Assembly (NCBI GenBank): GCA_023525715.1
Contig: CM042014.1
Location: 21,361,063-21,425,062 of the forward strand
Reading direction: 5' to 3'
Source: Cichorium intybus
Lineage: Eukaryota; Streptophyta; Magnoliopsida; Asterales; Asteraceae
Length of the DNA: 64,000 nucleotides
Below, piece by piece: positions 11,751-23,642 of this stretch. The notes under the pieces are model-generated. The model made no database searches. It was not told where the DNA came from and saw nothing but the letters and a program-made list of their open reading frames with translations. The translations under genes were made by a program, and so were the position numbers. The number at the start of each line of letters is the position of its first letter. Position 1 is the first letter of the stretch.

Positions 11751-12716
11751 AATCTAGGCATAAAATCTATGGACACGACTCCTCTAATCCTTTCATTGTT
11801 TTCCTTTCTTCCCTATCAAAATCGACAACTATTCTCTCACTTACTCTCTTTAATCATCGGCAACCCTTCATTACCACAACCCTTCCGTCGAGAACCAGTA
11901 AACCATTGTTGCCCTAACTTCGTTGCTTCCCTTTGCCACTTCCCCTCTCTGATCTGGACGGTATGTGAAGCTCGTTTGAAGAGATGGTGGGTTTGTCAGA
12001 CTCGCCATCTTCGCCGCTTCCCATTGCCAATCTGGATTATCTTTTCTGGTAGTTTCAAACCCACCGGTTTCGCCGAGAATTTCAAACCCACCATGTCGTT
12101 TTGAGTTGTTTTGATTCTTGACTCTGAGGTTTGATCAAAGTTTTGGGTCTTGGGTTTGGTTTTCCAATTGTTAACGACAGATACAATCCTGCAGTTCCGG
12201 TTCCTCTCCATTGCAAGCAAGTTGGGAAAACTTTTGATTTTGGTTACAAATCGTTTCTGAAATCGGTATTTTCATCAGATTGATTATGAAATCGGTTTGA
12301 TTTTGGTTTTGTTTTCATTGGGTTTGGTTTTGATTTTGATTTCGGTTTTCTTCTACATTTTTTTAGAATCAGTTTGTTCTACAAATTAGCTTTGATTTTG
12401 ATTTTGATTTGGTTCAGTTTTTGATTATCGGTTTCAAGCTCGATATTGATTTCAGGTTTTGACTTTGATCAGTTTTGATTTTGATTTGTTGTTTTTGATT
12501 ATAGGTTTGGTTTGGTTTTTTATTACTGGTCGGATACTAATTGTGGTTTTTGGTTACCATGTGCTTGATTTGGTGCCGGTGATGGCTAATGGTGGTTGCC
12601 GGAGGTGACTAATGGTGGTTGCCGGAATCAAAGATCTGTTAAAATGGAGCCATAGACGGAATGGAAGAGATAGGATGGGAGAGGAAACATGACCATTTTT
12701 ATTTATATTTTTCAAC

Positions 12717-12719
<3 letters not shown>
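11751..12719. other. Unassigned region, pyrimidine-rich then TTTTGATT-rich
   Basis: 11760-12000 is C/T-rich with short open frames and looks like an untranslated leader or captured gene edge. 12090-12540 is a low-complexity stretch of GGTTTTGATTT-like words. No gene or element boundary was found. Confidence 0.4.

Positions 12720-12762
<43 letters not shown>
12720..12762. repeat. (AAT)n microsatellite
   Basis: There are about 14 units of AAT; the tract continues at 13289-13318 on the other side of the MITE that split it. Confidence 0.95.
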
Positions 12763-13288
12763 GGGCTAATAACATAAAAACCACTACAGTTTTGTCAAAA
12801 TCAGGTTTAAGCACTATAGTTTTTTTGTTCTAAAAAAACCACTCATACTTTCAAAAAAATTCGTAAAAACCACTCATATTTTCAAAAAGATACATTGCGA
12901 CCACTATAACAAATTAAAGTCATGATTTTATGTTGCCAAATCAGAACAATTCTTACCCCCATCGCATTCAAAATTTAGTGGATTCAATTGGACACTCTAT
13001 GCATTTACAACGTGACAGAAGAGTTGTAGTTACGAAAACTAAAATTATATGTAGACAACATTATGTATTTTCACTGCAATGAAGTTCCAATATTTGCTTA
13101 AAATGTCGATACGAAACTTTTCACATAACCTTTCGATGAAAAAAATCGTTAAAAGTTATAAAATAAAATAAACAGTGGTCAATATAAATTTTTTTGGAAG
13201 TATGAGTGGTTTTTATGGAACAAAAAAGAAATATAGTGGTTAAACCATAATTTTGTTCAAATTACGGTGGTTTTTATGTTATTAACCC
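12763..13288. mobile_element. Mutator-like MITE, 526 bp, in an AAT microsatellite
   Basis: The ends are GGGCTAATAACATAAAAACC and its near-complement at 13266-13288. The inverted arms extend for roughly 95 bases with small differences (both contain the words for CACTATA and CCACTCATACTT). A 9-bp flank TAATAATAA is repeated on both sides (12754-12762 and 13289-13297), which fits a Mutator-type target duplication but is ambiguous because the target is itself AAT repeats. No coding. Confidence 0.75.
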
Positions 13289-13324
13289 TAATAATAATAA
13301 TAATAATAATAATAATAAGAGTAA

Positions 13325-14846
13325 GAGTAAATTACACGAATGGTCCCTGTGGTTTGGGGTAACTTACATGCTTGGTCCCTAACTTTCTTTTTTAACTCGG
13401 ACCGTCCCTATTAGTTTGTTTTGTTACACGCTTGGTCCCTGGGTGACTTAATATGACTATATTGCCCTTTCTATTTATTTTTTTATTTTTGTTGCATTAT
13501 TTATTATTTTTAATTACAAAAAAAGAAATAAACCCTAAATATCCCACCCCATCCCCACGTATCAACTCTCTCTCTCTCTCTCTCAGTTAATTGTTGAACC
13601 CCGATGAAATCAAAAGTCGACGCTCGGTCAACTGCTGAACCGCTGATGAAATCAAATTACACAGATCCAATCATAAATAAAGCTTGAAAATAACTCATCA
13701 ATGGGGGCAAATAAAGATGAACTGAGACCTGTTGGGGATTTAACACTACCAAAACCACCATTAACGGTGGCGAGATAATCTGATCCACAAATAAAAAACA
13801 TAAATCAACCTAGAAATTTATTCCTGAAATTGAACACAACAATCAAGAAATCGTTACGTAAACAAATCTATAAATCAAACAAACCTAGAAACCAGTCAAT
13901 TGTTGGGGATCCTGAATTAATCTCAACTCAAATTCCTCAACTCTCGATATCATCAGGATTAGAATTACTTCTGTCGTTGCTTTGGATAACGGTGATGGAC
14001 GAGGAGATCGGGAATGGATCTGTTCCATCGCAGCCTCTGAAACCATAACACTTCTAGTACATCTGCCGTCTGCCCGTCTGCAACCCCATGATGGAGGAGA
14101 AGATCAGGCCACTCGACGAGTTCGTCTCTACCACTTGACTCGAATCCTCCGATGACTGAGAGAAATCAAATCGTCCAATGGCTTTGAGAATCAACCACAC
14201 TCAACTCGATTTGATTCCAACGATGGTGATGAAGAAGTCAACAAGATCTAGGGCACAAATTTTATCTTCGATGTTGAGAGGAGTAAAAGGGCAGGGTGGG
14301 TTTAAGGATGGAATAAGGAAGACGAAATTGAAGGAGACCGGGGTTGAAACTTTCCGATAACGAGGAGTCACCAACTCCGGTGACGGCTCCGACAAGAGAG
14401 AATAGAGAGGATGACGCATTGAAGGATGCTGGGAATCAGAATCTTCAGAGCAAGGGCGATGGGAGTCGTCTTCGTCTCAGGGGTGCAGTGCAATCTTTCA
14501 CTTTGGATCGCTTTGGTTTCCGGCAAACATGAAGAGAAATGTCAAACAAAGAAGTGAAACTGGAAGGGAGGTCGACCGGAAGAGAAAAAAGGAAAAGAAA
14601 TGGGTGTGATAAGTGGGGCCCGACATTTTTTCTAAAATAATTGGATTTTTTTAATTTGAAAATAATAAACAAATAAAAGAAAAATAAAAAAGAAATTGTT
14701 AAGGGAAAAATAGACTTTTTATATATAGGAAGGACCAAGCGTGCAACATAACCAGAAACAAGGGACGGTCCGAGTTTAAAAAAAAGAATTAGGGACCAAA
14801 CGTGCAAGTTACCACATATTACAGGGACCATTCGTGTAATTTACTC
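13325..14846. mobile_element. 1.5-kb terminal-inverted-repeat element, candidate Pack-MULE
   Basis: Both ends begin GAGTAAATTACACGAATGG and run inward for about 120 bases as imperfect inverted repeats (both include TGGTCCCT repeats, AACTCGGACCGTCCC and CACGCTTGGTCC). The 9-bp flanks are TAAGAGTAA and TAATAATAA (7 of 9 match). The interior (about 13540-14600) is less AT-rich than the surroundings, with a CT run at 13567-13584 and short open frames (largest 128 codons, minus) that I do not recognise. It has no transposase, so it is non-autonomous; captured host sequence is possible but not shown. Confidence 0.65.
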
Positions 14847-14889
14847 TAATAATAATAAAGATTAAGAAAGGGTATATTTGTCAATTCAT

Positions 14890-15011
14890 CTAGCAGGGAC
14901 CACAGACGCAACAAAAACCTATTATAGGAACCATCTGAGTTAAAAAAAAAGAGTTAGGGACCACACACGCAAGTTATCCCAAACCATAGGGACCATTCAT
15001 GTAATTTTCTA
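14890..15011. repeat. Second, lone terminal arm of the same inverted-repeat family
   Basis: It contains GGGACCACACACGCAAGTTA and AGGGACCATTCATGTAATTT, the same words as the right arm at 14725-14846. No opposite arm is found nearby, so it is a fragment. Confidence 0.6.
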
Positions 15012-15058
15012 AAAAATAAATAAAGGAAAGGAAAAAGTGAGAGGAAGGATAATGTATA

Positions 15059-15377
15059 GGGATAATGCTACAGCAATCCATCAAACTTTTTATTTTGCAT
15101 CTATTTGGTCCCTTAAGTTTTTCCTTGCTGTCTAGGGGCTTAATGTTTACACAACCGAGTTTAATTGGTCACCTAAGGTTTACTATAGCAAAAGAATTTG
15201 CTACAATACCCCCACGGCGTCTTAAAAATGCATCTAAATGGTCCTTGAACTTTTTTAGATTTATTCAGATTTTTTTCCTATTGCCCATTTTCGAAACCTT
15301 AAGCCCGCAAGGAAAAAACTTAAGGGACCAAATAGATACAAAATAAAAAGTTCGATAAGTTACTGTAGCAATATCCC
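15059..15377. mobile_element. Mutator-like MITE, 319 bp
   Basis: The terminal arms GGGATAATGCTACAGCAA and, at the other end, the complement of GGGATATTGCTACAGTAA continue for about 75 bases (both include TTTTTATTTTG and ATCTATTTGGTCCCTTAAG). The 9-bp flanks TAATGTATA (15050-15058) and TACTGTATA (15378-15386) match at 8 of 9. No coding. Confidence 0.78.
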
Positions 15378-15386
15378 TACTGTATA

Positions 15387-17030
15387 GCATGGTGGATGGA
15401 CCAACTTTTCTAGCAAATGACGTGTTTGACAAAACTAGCTTGTAGTGGGTAGCTGTATCATTTAGTTTGTATATGATTATTCGGCAAAAGTAGCTGGAAA
15501 CTTTTAAAAAATGTAAAATTACATAAAAGGGTATCTGTGCAAATATTGGTTATAGTCTTAATGGTATTCTAGTAATTAATGGTACAATTGGTAGGAGCTT
15601 TTTGTTAAACGTTACTTCAATTAGATTTTAAAATAGTAGTGTTTTATTTAAAATAAAAGCTTCAAGCTCGTGTCGACAAACGAAATTTCTTTTTATTATT
15701 GTTTTTTCCTAAATATTAAAAGTTACAAGCTTTCAAAAGCTCCAAAAAACTTCGGCCAAACATGCCCAAAATATTATAAAAATGTGGTTGTACAGATGCC
15801 GCAGATTATGGACGAAGCAACATATCTCAAGTTTATTTGAGGCCTAGCAAATAAAATTGTGCTAGCTTTATATTTGAACAACTTTTATTAATTCTATGGA
15901 GATTATCATATTCATTTGTTATTTATATCTGATTCTTTATTAATTATAGATAGTATAAAATATCTGATTTAATCATTTATTATTTTCTTATAAAATTAAA
16001 AAGAAGACAAGAATATCGAAGGCTTAATCCAAATTAAGCATGAAAAATACAAGCATCTCTAATCCAATTAACAATTTTTTTTAGAGATGAACGTGGTGTA
16101 GTTTGATGCGATTTTAAACTAAAACCGCTTCGAAGAGTGGATAGATCGGTTTTTAGCTTATTAAAATCGTATCATTCGGTTTTTGTATTTGATGCGGTTT
16201 TTTTAAGTGCAGTTCGGTTTTTATATGGTTCAGTTTGGTTTATAAACCACAATAGTTATGATGATTTTTTACATTTGAGTGATTTTAAAACCGCAAAACC
16301 GATAGATTATAATCATATCTTTTTGGACGTATAACAAATCAAACACAAATTTAAAACGATTTATGACAAGTTAGTTGTTAAAATGCTAAAATAAAATCAA
16401 AACTATGACTACACAATATCTGAGAAGACTTAAAATAATATTTATGTGGTGAAAAATAAATATTTTTAAGTCTTGAAACTAAATCTTCGTTATGTTAAGG
16501 GCATAGATTGAAAGTAAAATTCGCTTCTTAGCTTATTTGTAGTCAACTTTATTTAAAAAAAACTTAAATATGCAATATAAATTAATTAAATATTTAAAAG
16601 ATTACATGGCGCGATTTTCCGGTGCGGGTTTAAGAATGGTACGGGGCGGCTTTTGTCATTGCTGTATATAATGCAAAACTGCACCGCAAATAAGCCGTTT
16701 TTGAAAAATAAAAAACTAAACCATTGGTTTATTCGTTCAATTTCGATTTTTTGGTTTTAGTTTTGCGATTCTTTTACATTTTTTCGGTTTTGCTCACCCC
16801 TGCTTTTTATGTCATTGGTGTATAAATGTAACTATATGATTTGAATTTCACTATTTACACAATGCTATGTTGTTATTTACATCAAATTGGATATAATCTT
16901 GAGAAAAAGACAAAAATAGTCTAATCTTATAATGGTTTATCTCAAATAACTAAAACTTAGCAAAATAGTCGAGCAAAATCCTCAACAAGGACTTGTGTTT
17001 ATCAAATTCAATCAACAATTAAACTACAAA
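15387..17030. other. AT-rich region with two weak hAT-like element candidates
   Basis: 15409-15775 begins CGTGTTTGACAAAACTAGC and ends with the complement of GCATGTTTGGCCGAAG, a style seen in hAT MITEs. 16084-16803 is rich in CGGTTTT/AAAACCG and ends in CTCACCCCTG, again hAT-like. Neither has a clean 8-bp target duplication that I can see. No gene. Confidence 0.35.
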
Positions 17031-17591
17031 TAAAGTTTTACATGAAGTAATCTCTAAGTGCGGGTTACTCCAATACTCAATCTCCATTAAGTATACTTGA
17101 GAATTAGCACATCTATATGTTATGTCCATCTTTATGGACAATCCACCAATACCTCACTCAGCATTGAATCAATACTTACTCCTAAAAGTATGACCGACTG
17201 TCGATACTTTGAATAATAATTTGATTATTCATGAAGTCAATAAAACATGCAAAATTTGAGCACAATGATAAACTAATGAAATGACCGCCTTTATGCATGT
17301 ATTATGTTCTCTACATAATAATCTCCAAAATCATATAGAGTTTTACATTGCTTAAGTTCCCAATACAAATCAAGCTAAACTAAATACACTGAAACCAACT
17401 CATTAGATAATCTAATGCCTATGGACCTATATGAGAATCATGCTTGGCCTGAGATAATGGTTTAGTGAATGGATCGACAATATTATCTTCCGATATAACT
17501 CAACTAATCATGATGTCTCCATTAAATGAGTCTTCGAATATAATGGTACTTCCGGAGTATAAGCCTTGTGCGCTTATGAGCTTTGGGTTCT
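17031..17591 (-). pseudogene. Copia RNase H C-terminus and 3' untranslated region
   Basis: On the minus strand, directly after the LTR insertion point, the frame gives the end of RNase H (a degenerate version of the usual DPFTKPLSQAKH near 17440-17470), followed by non-coding sequence to about 17031. Frames are broken by stops and shifts. Confidence 0.6.
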
Positions 17592-17907
17592 TGTAACGTC
17601 CCAAATTCCGTAATAAAAATTTCGTTTTTAAAAGCGGTTCAAGTACATAAAACATGCTGGAAAATAGAAATCATTTAAATCAAACTTAGCAATTTAAGCA
17701 TTTAAAACCGTGTTTATCAAAACAGTTACAAACATTATCCAATTGGAGACTTGAATACCCAAACCTTAGATGCGATACAGTCGCGCTGTGCTCAAAGCTC
17801 AAGCCAATAGATACCTGAAAAACATTTAGGGTGAAAGAGTAAGCACAAAGCTTAGTGAGATTCCCAAAATACCACACGATCCATCACATTAAGCACATTC
17901 ACATAGG

Positions 17908-18070
17908 TCTCCGAGCTTGCCCCGAATAACCTGGCTCTCGGGCTCACCCCAATCTGCCTCGGCTAAGAACTCACGAGCTTACCCCGTTTCGTCCATCACC
18001 GAATCAACTCATTCTTTGGACTCTCGGGCTTGCCCCGATCCATTCGGCTCTCGAGCTTGCCCCGATCCGC
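17908..18070. repeat. Irregular minisatellite with CTCGGGCTTGCCCCGAT-like words
   Basis: Five or so variants of CTCgGGCTtgCCCCGa occur at irregular spacing inside the solo LTR. They are partly self-complementary (CGGG...CCCG). Confidence 0.75.
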
Positions 18071-18420
18071 CATCATTCTTTAATCGCCTGAATGAATCCG
18101 ACAACTGACACATAGCAATATAAAATCCTAACATACAGTTTGACCCAGTGGGTCCCTAATAACAATCATTCATTTAAATAACATAAGGCACACACACCTA
18201 AACACACATAACTACATGTAGCAGTACAAGACTAACTACGCATGTAACATCACCCATACTATAGTGAGAAAACTCACCTGATCCACCAAGCTAGACAATG
18301 CTCCACGCGCGTGTCCTCAGATCTCGACAATACAAGCTTCCTAATAATGATAAACTGAACTTAGCAATCCTGAACCCAAACATGATAAACCTCCAAGTCA
18401 AAGTCAAAGGTCAACCTTCA

Positions 18421-18457
18421 GATAGTGTCACTATCTTCCCAAGATAGCGTTGCTATC
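18421..18457. repeat. GATAG-palindrome pair
   Basis: GATAGTGTCACTATC (18421-18435) and GATAGCGTTGCTATC (18443-18457) are two palindromes 8 bases apart in the solo LTR. Confidence 0.9.
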
Positions 18458-19056
18458 TATGAAACTTCCCAAAATTCCATTAAGCACTTAATCCATTAAG
18501 TGAGGGGCTAAAAACTCGTCTAAAAGATCTGAAATTCCATAAAGTTCCAAACTTTCTTGACATGCATGTATCATGCATGTCAAGTCTCACACTTAGGTCC
18601 AAAAGATGACATAAATCACGATTAAACACTCAAGGGAGCTTGGCTTACTCCCAAATCAGTCCACAAGCCCCAAAGGAGACTCAAAGGACATAAAGATCTA
18701 AGCTTTATCACCACACTCCAAAGATTAAGCCACAAGGGACCAAAAACCCATCTAAGGTCCCCAAAAACACTAGCATAACCTTAGAAACACAAAAAGATAG
18801 AAGTTTTAATCACAAAGGTCCAGGAGAAATGAAGATCTTGCTGCCTCAGACTTGAAGAACACCTTTTAGCACCACCATGCACCATTCATCTCTTCAAGAA
18901 CTCTTCTAAAATGATCAAAAGACCCAAAAATCACCCAAGGAAGCTAGGAGAAAGTTTTAGATGTTTTTGGAGGCTGAGAGGTGTCAAATGATGGCTACCT
19001 AGGGTTTTGTGCCCTTAAAAATGGCCCAAAACCCGAAATCTAGGGCTTTGGTGCAA

Positions 19057-19210
19057 ATAGCGACAGACAGCGTCACTATCGTTATGATAGCGACGCTATC
19101 TCAAGAATGTGCCAACCCACTTCTAACCAACATAGCATTGCTAGCTATCCTGGTAGCATCGCTAACAACATCTCAATAGCGGCGCTATCCCTCTCATATA
19201 ACGTCGCTAA
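19057..19210. repeat. GATAGCG-N-CGCTATC palindrome cluster
   Basis: The perfect copy is GATAGCGACGCTATC at 19086-19100. Degenerate neighbours are ATAGCGAC/GCGTCACTATC at 19057-19080, GTAGCATCGCTA near 19151 and ATAGCGGCGCTATC near 19177. They are within 75-230 bases of the sense-strand start of the LTR. Confidence 0.85.
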
Positions 19211-19285
19211 GCACCACTCCAGATTTTCTCAAAAGTTGATTATTTTCAGATCCAAACTTGGTCATTCCGGGAACAGGGTCTTACA

Positions 19286-20282
19286 GTTCTTTAGCCAAGA
19301 CGACTGCACCCTTATTGTCACAAAAGATCTCATCATGATCATCAATGTTAGGTACAACACCGAGATCCTTGATGAACTTCTTAATCCACATGGCTTCTTT
19401 TGCAGCTTCATTAACTGCAATATACTCGGCTTGTATTATCAAATCGACTACTATTTCTTGCTTGGTACTCATCCAAGTTATTGCCCCACCATTTAGTAAG
19501 AACACGAATCCTGGCTACGAACATGAGTCGTCTCTGTTAGTTTGGAAGGTAGCCTCATTGTAACCACTCACAGTGAGTTCTTCCATGCCCCCATAAACCA
19601 AGAACACGTCTTTTGTCCTCCGAAGATAATTAAGAATGTTCTTGACTGCGATCCAATGACTATCACCAGGATTAGCTTGATATCGACTCGTATTGCTTAA
19701 AGCACACGAGACATCAGACGTTGTGCATATCATGCCATACATGATCGATCCCACAACTGAAGCGTGCATAATTCGACTCATTTTTTTAGTTTGTCACTGA
19801 ACCAGGACATTGGTCTCTACTCAATGTCAAACCATGTTGCATAGGCACGAACCCTTTCTTGAAGTCCTGCATATTGAATTTCTTTAATACTTTTTCTATG
19901 TATGTAGTCTGGCTCAGTCTAACGAGTCGCCTAGATCTATCTCTATAGATCTTTATACCAAGTATGTATGTTGTTTCTCAAGTCTTTCATAGAGAAACAA
20001 TCCCCAAGCCAAGTTTTAACACTTTGCAACATTGGGATATCGTTTCCTATGAGTAGTATGTATCAACATACAGTACAAGGAAGTCAACAATACTCTCACT
20101 AGCTCTGACATATAGAAATAAATCATATTCACTTTTCGAAAATCCAAACTCTTTGACTTTCTCATCGAAGCAGAGATTACAGCTGCGAGATGCTTGTTTG
20201 AGTCCATAAATCGACTTCACAAGTTTACAAACTTTATTAGGATATCCGTATTGTACAAAAACCTCCGTGAAACATCCCTCTC
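19286..20282 (-). pseudogene. Copia RT C-terminal part and RNase H, decayed
   Basis: On the minus strand, RT pieces (VCKLVKSIYGLKQASRS, then FLVLYVDT near 20050) are followed by the region between RT and RNase H (VVGSIMYGMICTTSDVS, 19680-19780) and RNase H (QAEYIAVNEAAKEAMWIKKF, CDNKGAVVLA, 19290-19450). Several stops and frameshifts separate them. Catalytic YVDD has become YVDT. It continues across the LTR insertions on both sides. Confidence 0.82.
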
Positions 20283-23068
20283 TTTCGGTTATTGGGAAAC
20301 ACAACATTTTTAAAGAAAACATTTAATGTATTTTGAAAAAAAAAATTGCATACATTCATCAGTCCGTACTAGGAGCAATGGCAACACAATCCAAATACAA
20401 AAATCCTAATGACAAAATCAAACATCGTGCGAGTCTAGATAGTTTTATAACTAGAAAATAACATCAAGTAAGTCATCAAGCGTTATTCCGATGACCTAAT
20501 TATTTATCCTAAGACACACATCAAAATATACGTCAGACTGGGGAGTCTGGTGAGATACATAGTGTTTAGACTCTTTGCATAATAAGTAGAAACATCTTAA
20601 CACCGATCACATTAAAAATGCACACATCTTTATTAGCATATTTCCCGTCCACTTAGCCCGTTCTCGAACTAACATCATATGGTTTGCATGGGGGGAGTCA
20701 CCCATGACTGATGACGTGGCGGGGGATGAACATATCAGTTTGCCAATCGTCTGTTTGGGCTGCGTCGTGGTGGTCCAAGCACGTCTTAAGGCATCGCTGG
20801 TGAATCTTATCCCTATCACAACATGTAGCTAGCCTGTGTGAAAATGGCAAGAATGTCTAGAATATCAAGCCAACGTCATTACGTCATTACGTCATAAAGA
20901 TCTTTCGTCTTAACATCTTTCGTCATTGTGGTCCGGACTTCTTGAGTCAACACTCACCCTTTTCCCTTTTAGCAAATTTGCATGCAAATGCAAGACATCA
21001 TATTTAATAATCTTTTTAGAAAATACATAAAAACACATAAGTCAACATATGCACATATAATCACATAAATTCAAGTAATACAGATAAGACACATACGACA
21101 AAACATTTTTATTTTTATATGGGATGTGTGCTCGAAAATTCCATGTAGTCACCTGGACCGTCATGTAAGGTCGTACACCACAAAACACCTAGCTCTCGAG
21201 AGTAGAATTAGCACCTAAAAAGAGGTTAAACGTGGTATCAACGTTTTAATGCCAAACACATTAAAGGAATTTCATCTTATAAATATAATGGTATTATAAC
21301 ATGTATTATCCTGAAATATTATATACATCTTTATTTCATATATGGCTTAACAACAATTTTCATTTAGCCTTATTGTTTCTATAATCATTAAACAATAAAC
21401 GATTATATTTTTCTGTCACTAGAAAAATATATTGATATGTTAACATCAATTTAAGCGGCTATAAACCATCATCAAATCTTTATTTACTACCTAGTACAAA
21501 TTCACAAGTCGCATTCTTTATCATGCATGCTACGTGCATGGCTTATTAAAATTCACGAGATCCCATATTCCATTTGAGTGGCATGAGTATCATTAAGGAA
21601 AGGTCAGCAAAAAGTTTGGTGTCAAACATTTCAGATCAAGCTCTTAAATCTTAACTCAATTTGCGACAATCTCTCTTCGTTACTAAAACACGATTCTACC
21701 TTATGTTTATAGTAGAAAGTTACATGGGATATATTAAATGTACATGTTCAGCGACACCATGTATGTACTCAAGGAGTTTGAATTCACGGTCATGAGTCCA
21801 TCGTATCCATAGTTGATGCTATGGAGGTTAGCGTCCCCTACGATTGATCGTGAATCACCTCAACACCAATGCCACATTCATATTCTCATAGTTCACGCAG
21901 CCATACACCATGTGTCATCACCGACAGTCTTCGCCATTGATCATCACCGACAGCCACCTTCATCACTACCGGCAACCATGTACCGGGTCTTAGAAGCTCC
22001 CATCATTTTGTGTCTTCATTCCCCGTGATCTCATTTTTGCTACCATGCACCCTTCCGAGTTAAAACTGTACCACCGCATCCTTAAGCAAACTAGCCAAGC
22101 CTTGATAGAATTCAGGCCTTACGAGCATATCACGAGACAAACTATGATCTAAAGTTACGCCCTCATTAGAGAAATCTCAACCTGCACGACATCTCAACCA
22201 AGACGTCGCCTTTAGGCTCTCTTTTAGAATATTCGGCTACCAATTGGAAACCCACGATCCCTCACCTTTTTGCAGTGTTTTCTAGAGTACCGGAGAAAGA
22301 CCGTAAAATATATAAATCCATTTAGCACCGAAACGTGGCTCCATCGAGAGGAAACGATCATGCCAAAACTAGGTTTTGCTCCCAAGTTGTGCGCAGGTAG
22401 TAGTAAACCACCGGAAAACATCATAGTACGTGAACGGCCATAGGGATCGTACCGGCCAGTAGTGCTCGTCGTCACGCTCATCAACCTTGTTGTCTCCGCT
22501 CTTATGCCTCTGTCGAGATCTCTCCATCTAATACTCATTATTAGAACATTATTCGAGCATTAGTTGGGTTCAACCCAAACCTTCACCGTTACGGACCACC
22601 CTTGTACCCTTCTCGTGGCCCCTCACACTCCCACTCGTCACTTCCTTTAAATGTATGTATTATGCGATGAAAGAAGGAGACGGAAGACAATACGCTACAT
22701 GAAACGCCACTTGAATTGATTTTATTTAAATGGGATGTTACAACGTATTCGTCGTATACATAAATTGGTTTTAATGTAATGAGTGATATCCTCATTTAAT
22801 TTTGATTAGAGTATGTATACATGAATTGGTTCAAAAGGACAATTTGCAACATTAATCCCTCATGTTTATTGCTTTGATCACAAACCAACCTTTACTATTA
22901 TTGAAATTAAAACTATATATATAGTTTGCCACATTAACAACTTAGCCCCTTTAAAATCTATCAACACTTCAACACTTAATCAATAAATAATTAAACCTTT
23001 TTAAAATATTAAACCAAACATATTACTATATTAATTCCAAAAATTCGACCCTGGTTCGCGGTGTTACA
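20283..23068 (+). repeat. Solo LTR-like insertion in copia RT, imperfect target duplication
   Basis: The end is GCGGTGTTACA, as in the other gypsy LTRs here; the start is TTTCGGTTATT, not TG, so the first bases are mutated. Flanks CTCTC (20278-20282) and CTCTG (23069-23073) match 4 of 5. The copia RT coding sequence runs continuously when the 2786 bases are left out. Short open frames inside (21813, 22224 and others) have no recognisable product. Confidence 0.7.
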
Positions 23069-23598
23069 CTCTGATTGTGCCATATACACATCATCTGAAA
23101 GTTTTCCGTTAATGAAAGCAATTTTTATTGTCATATCTCACAATCATGAAAGGATGCTATAGCAAACATATATCCTGATAGATTTGATCATTGCCACTGA
23201 TGAAAAAATTTCCACATAATCAATCCATTGGGTTTGAGTATAACCCTTTACCACCAGTCTGACTTTCTATGTGTGTATTTTTCAATCCATGTCTGTCTTC
23301 TTCTTAAAGACCCATTTACACCCAACTATTTTAAGGCTAGGTGTTTAATCAACCAAATTCCAAACTTGGTTATGATACATGGATTTCATATCGCTCTCCA
23401 TAGCCTCCTTCCATTTGGCAGCATCCGGGTCTGACATTGCTTCCTGATAGTTGGTAGGTTCATCATCATCTACCATTGACTCATCACATTCAGTAATATG
23501 TAAACCATAAAATTCAAGTGTGTGACGTACTCTATTAGATCTCCGGACAGGAGGTGGAGGTATGCCAGATTCCTCAGCTACACTTGGTTAAACTTTTC
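23069..23598 (-). pseudogene. Copia integrase-RT linker and RT N-terminal part
   Basis: On the minus strand the linker (RRSNRVRHTLEFYG, then EAMSDPDAAKWKEAM) leads into RT (GCKWVFKKKTDMD, RLVVKGYTQTQ, then a decayed TAFLNG-type motif near 23110). Stops are frequent. The piece ends exactly at the LTR insertion. Confidence 0.82.
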
Positions 23599-23642
23599 AT
23601 ATTAGCAAAGCACAACCATTATTATTCAATCACATTACGTAC

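Larger units (their letters stand above)
17592..19285 (-). repeat. Solo LTR of a Tekay/Del-like gypsy element, target duplication GTTCT
   Basis: The ends are TGTAACGTCCC and GGGTCTTACA; 5-bp GTTCT flanks both sides (17587-17591, 19286-19290). It is 1694 bp. The sense strand is minus, judged by the terminal ACGTTACA style and by the AACTCACCTGAT word shared with other LTRs here. It holds GATAGCG palindromes (18421-18457, 19057-19210) and a GC-rich minisatellite (17908-18070). It lies inside the copia RNase H, so it is younger than that element. Confidence 0.88.
17031..23598 (-). mobile_element. Decayed Ty1/copia element, split by two solo LTRs
   Basis: Read on the minus strand, the remains run from the integrase-RT linker (23598) through RT and RNase H to the 3' non-coding region (about 17031). 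Coding pieces are 23069-23598, 19286-20282 and the part above about 17440. The solo LTRs at 20283-23068 and 17592-19285 interrupt RT and RNase H. Removing them restores a continuous, though stop-laden, order of copia motifs. Its 3' non-coding part matches 10270-10500. Confidence 0.8.

Noticed and set aside
20323..22800. Open frames of 71-104 codons as genes
   Set aside because: They lie in an LTR-like insertion, have no motifs and no splice or promoter support.
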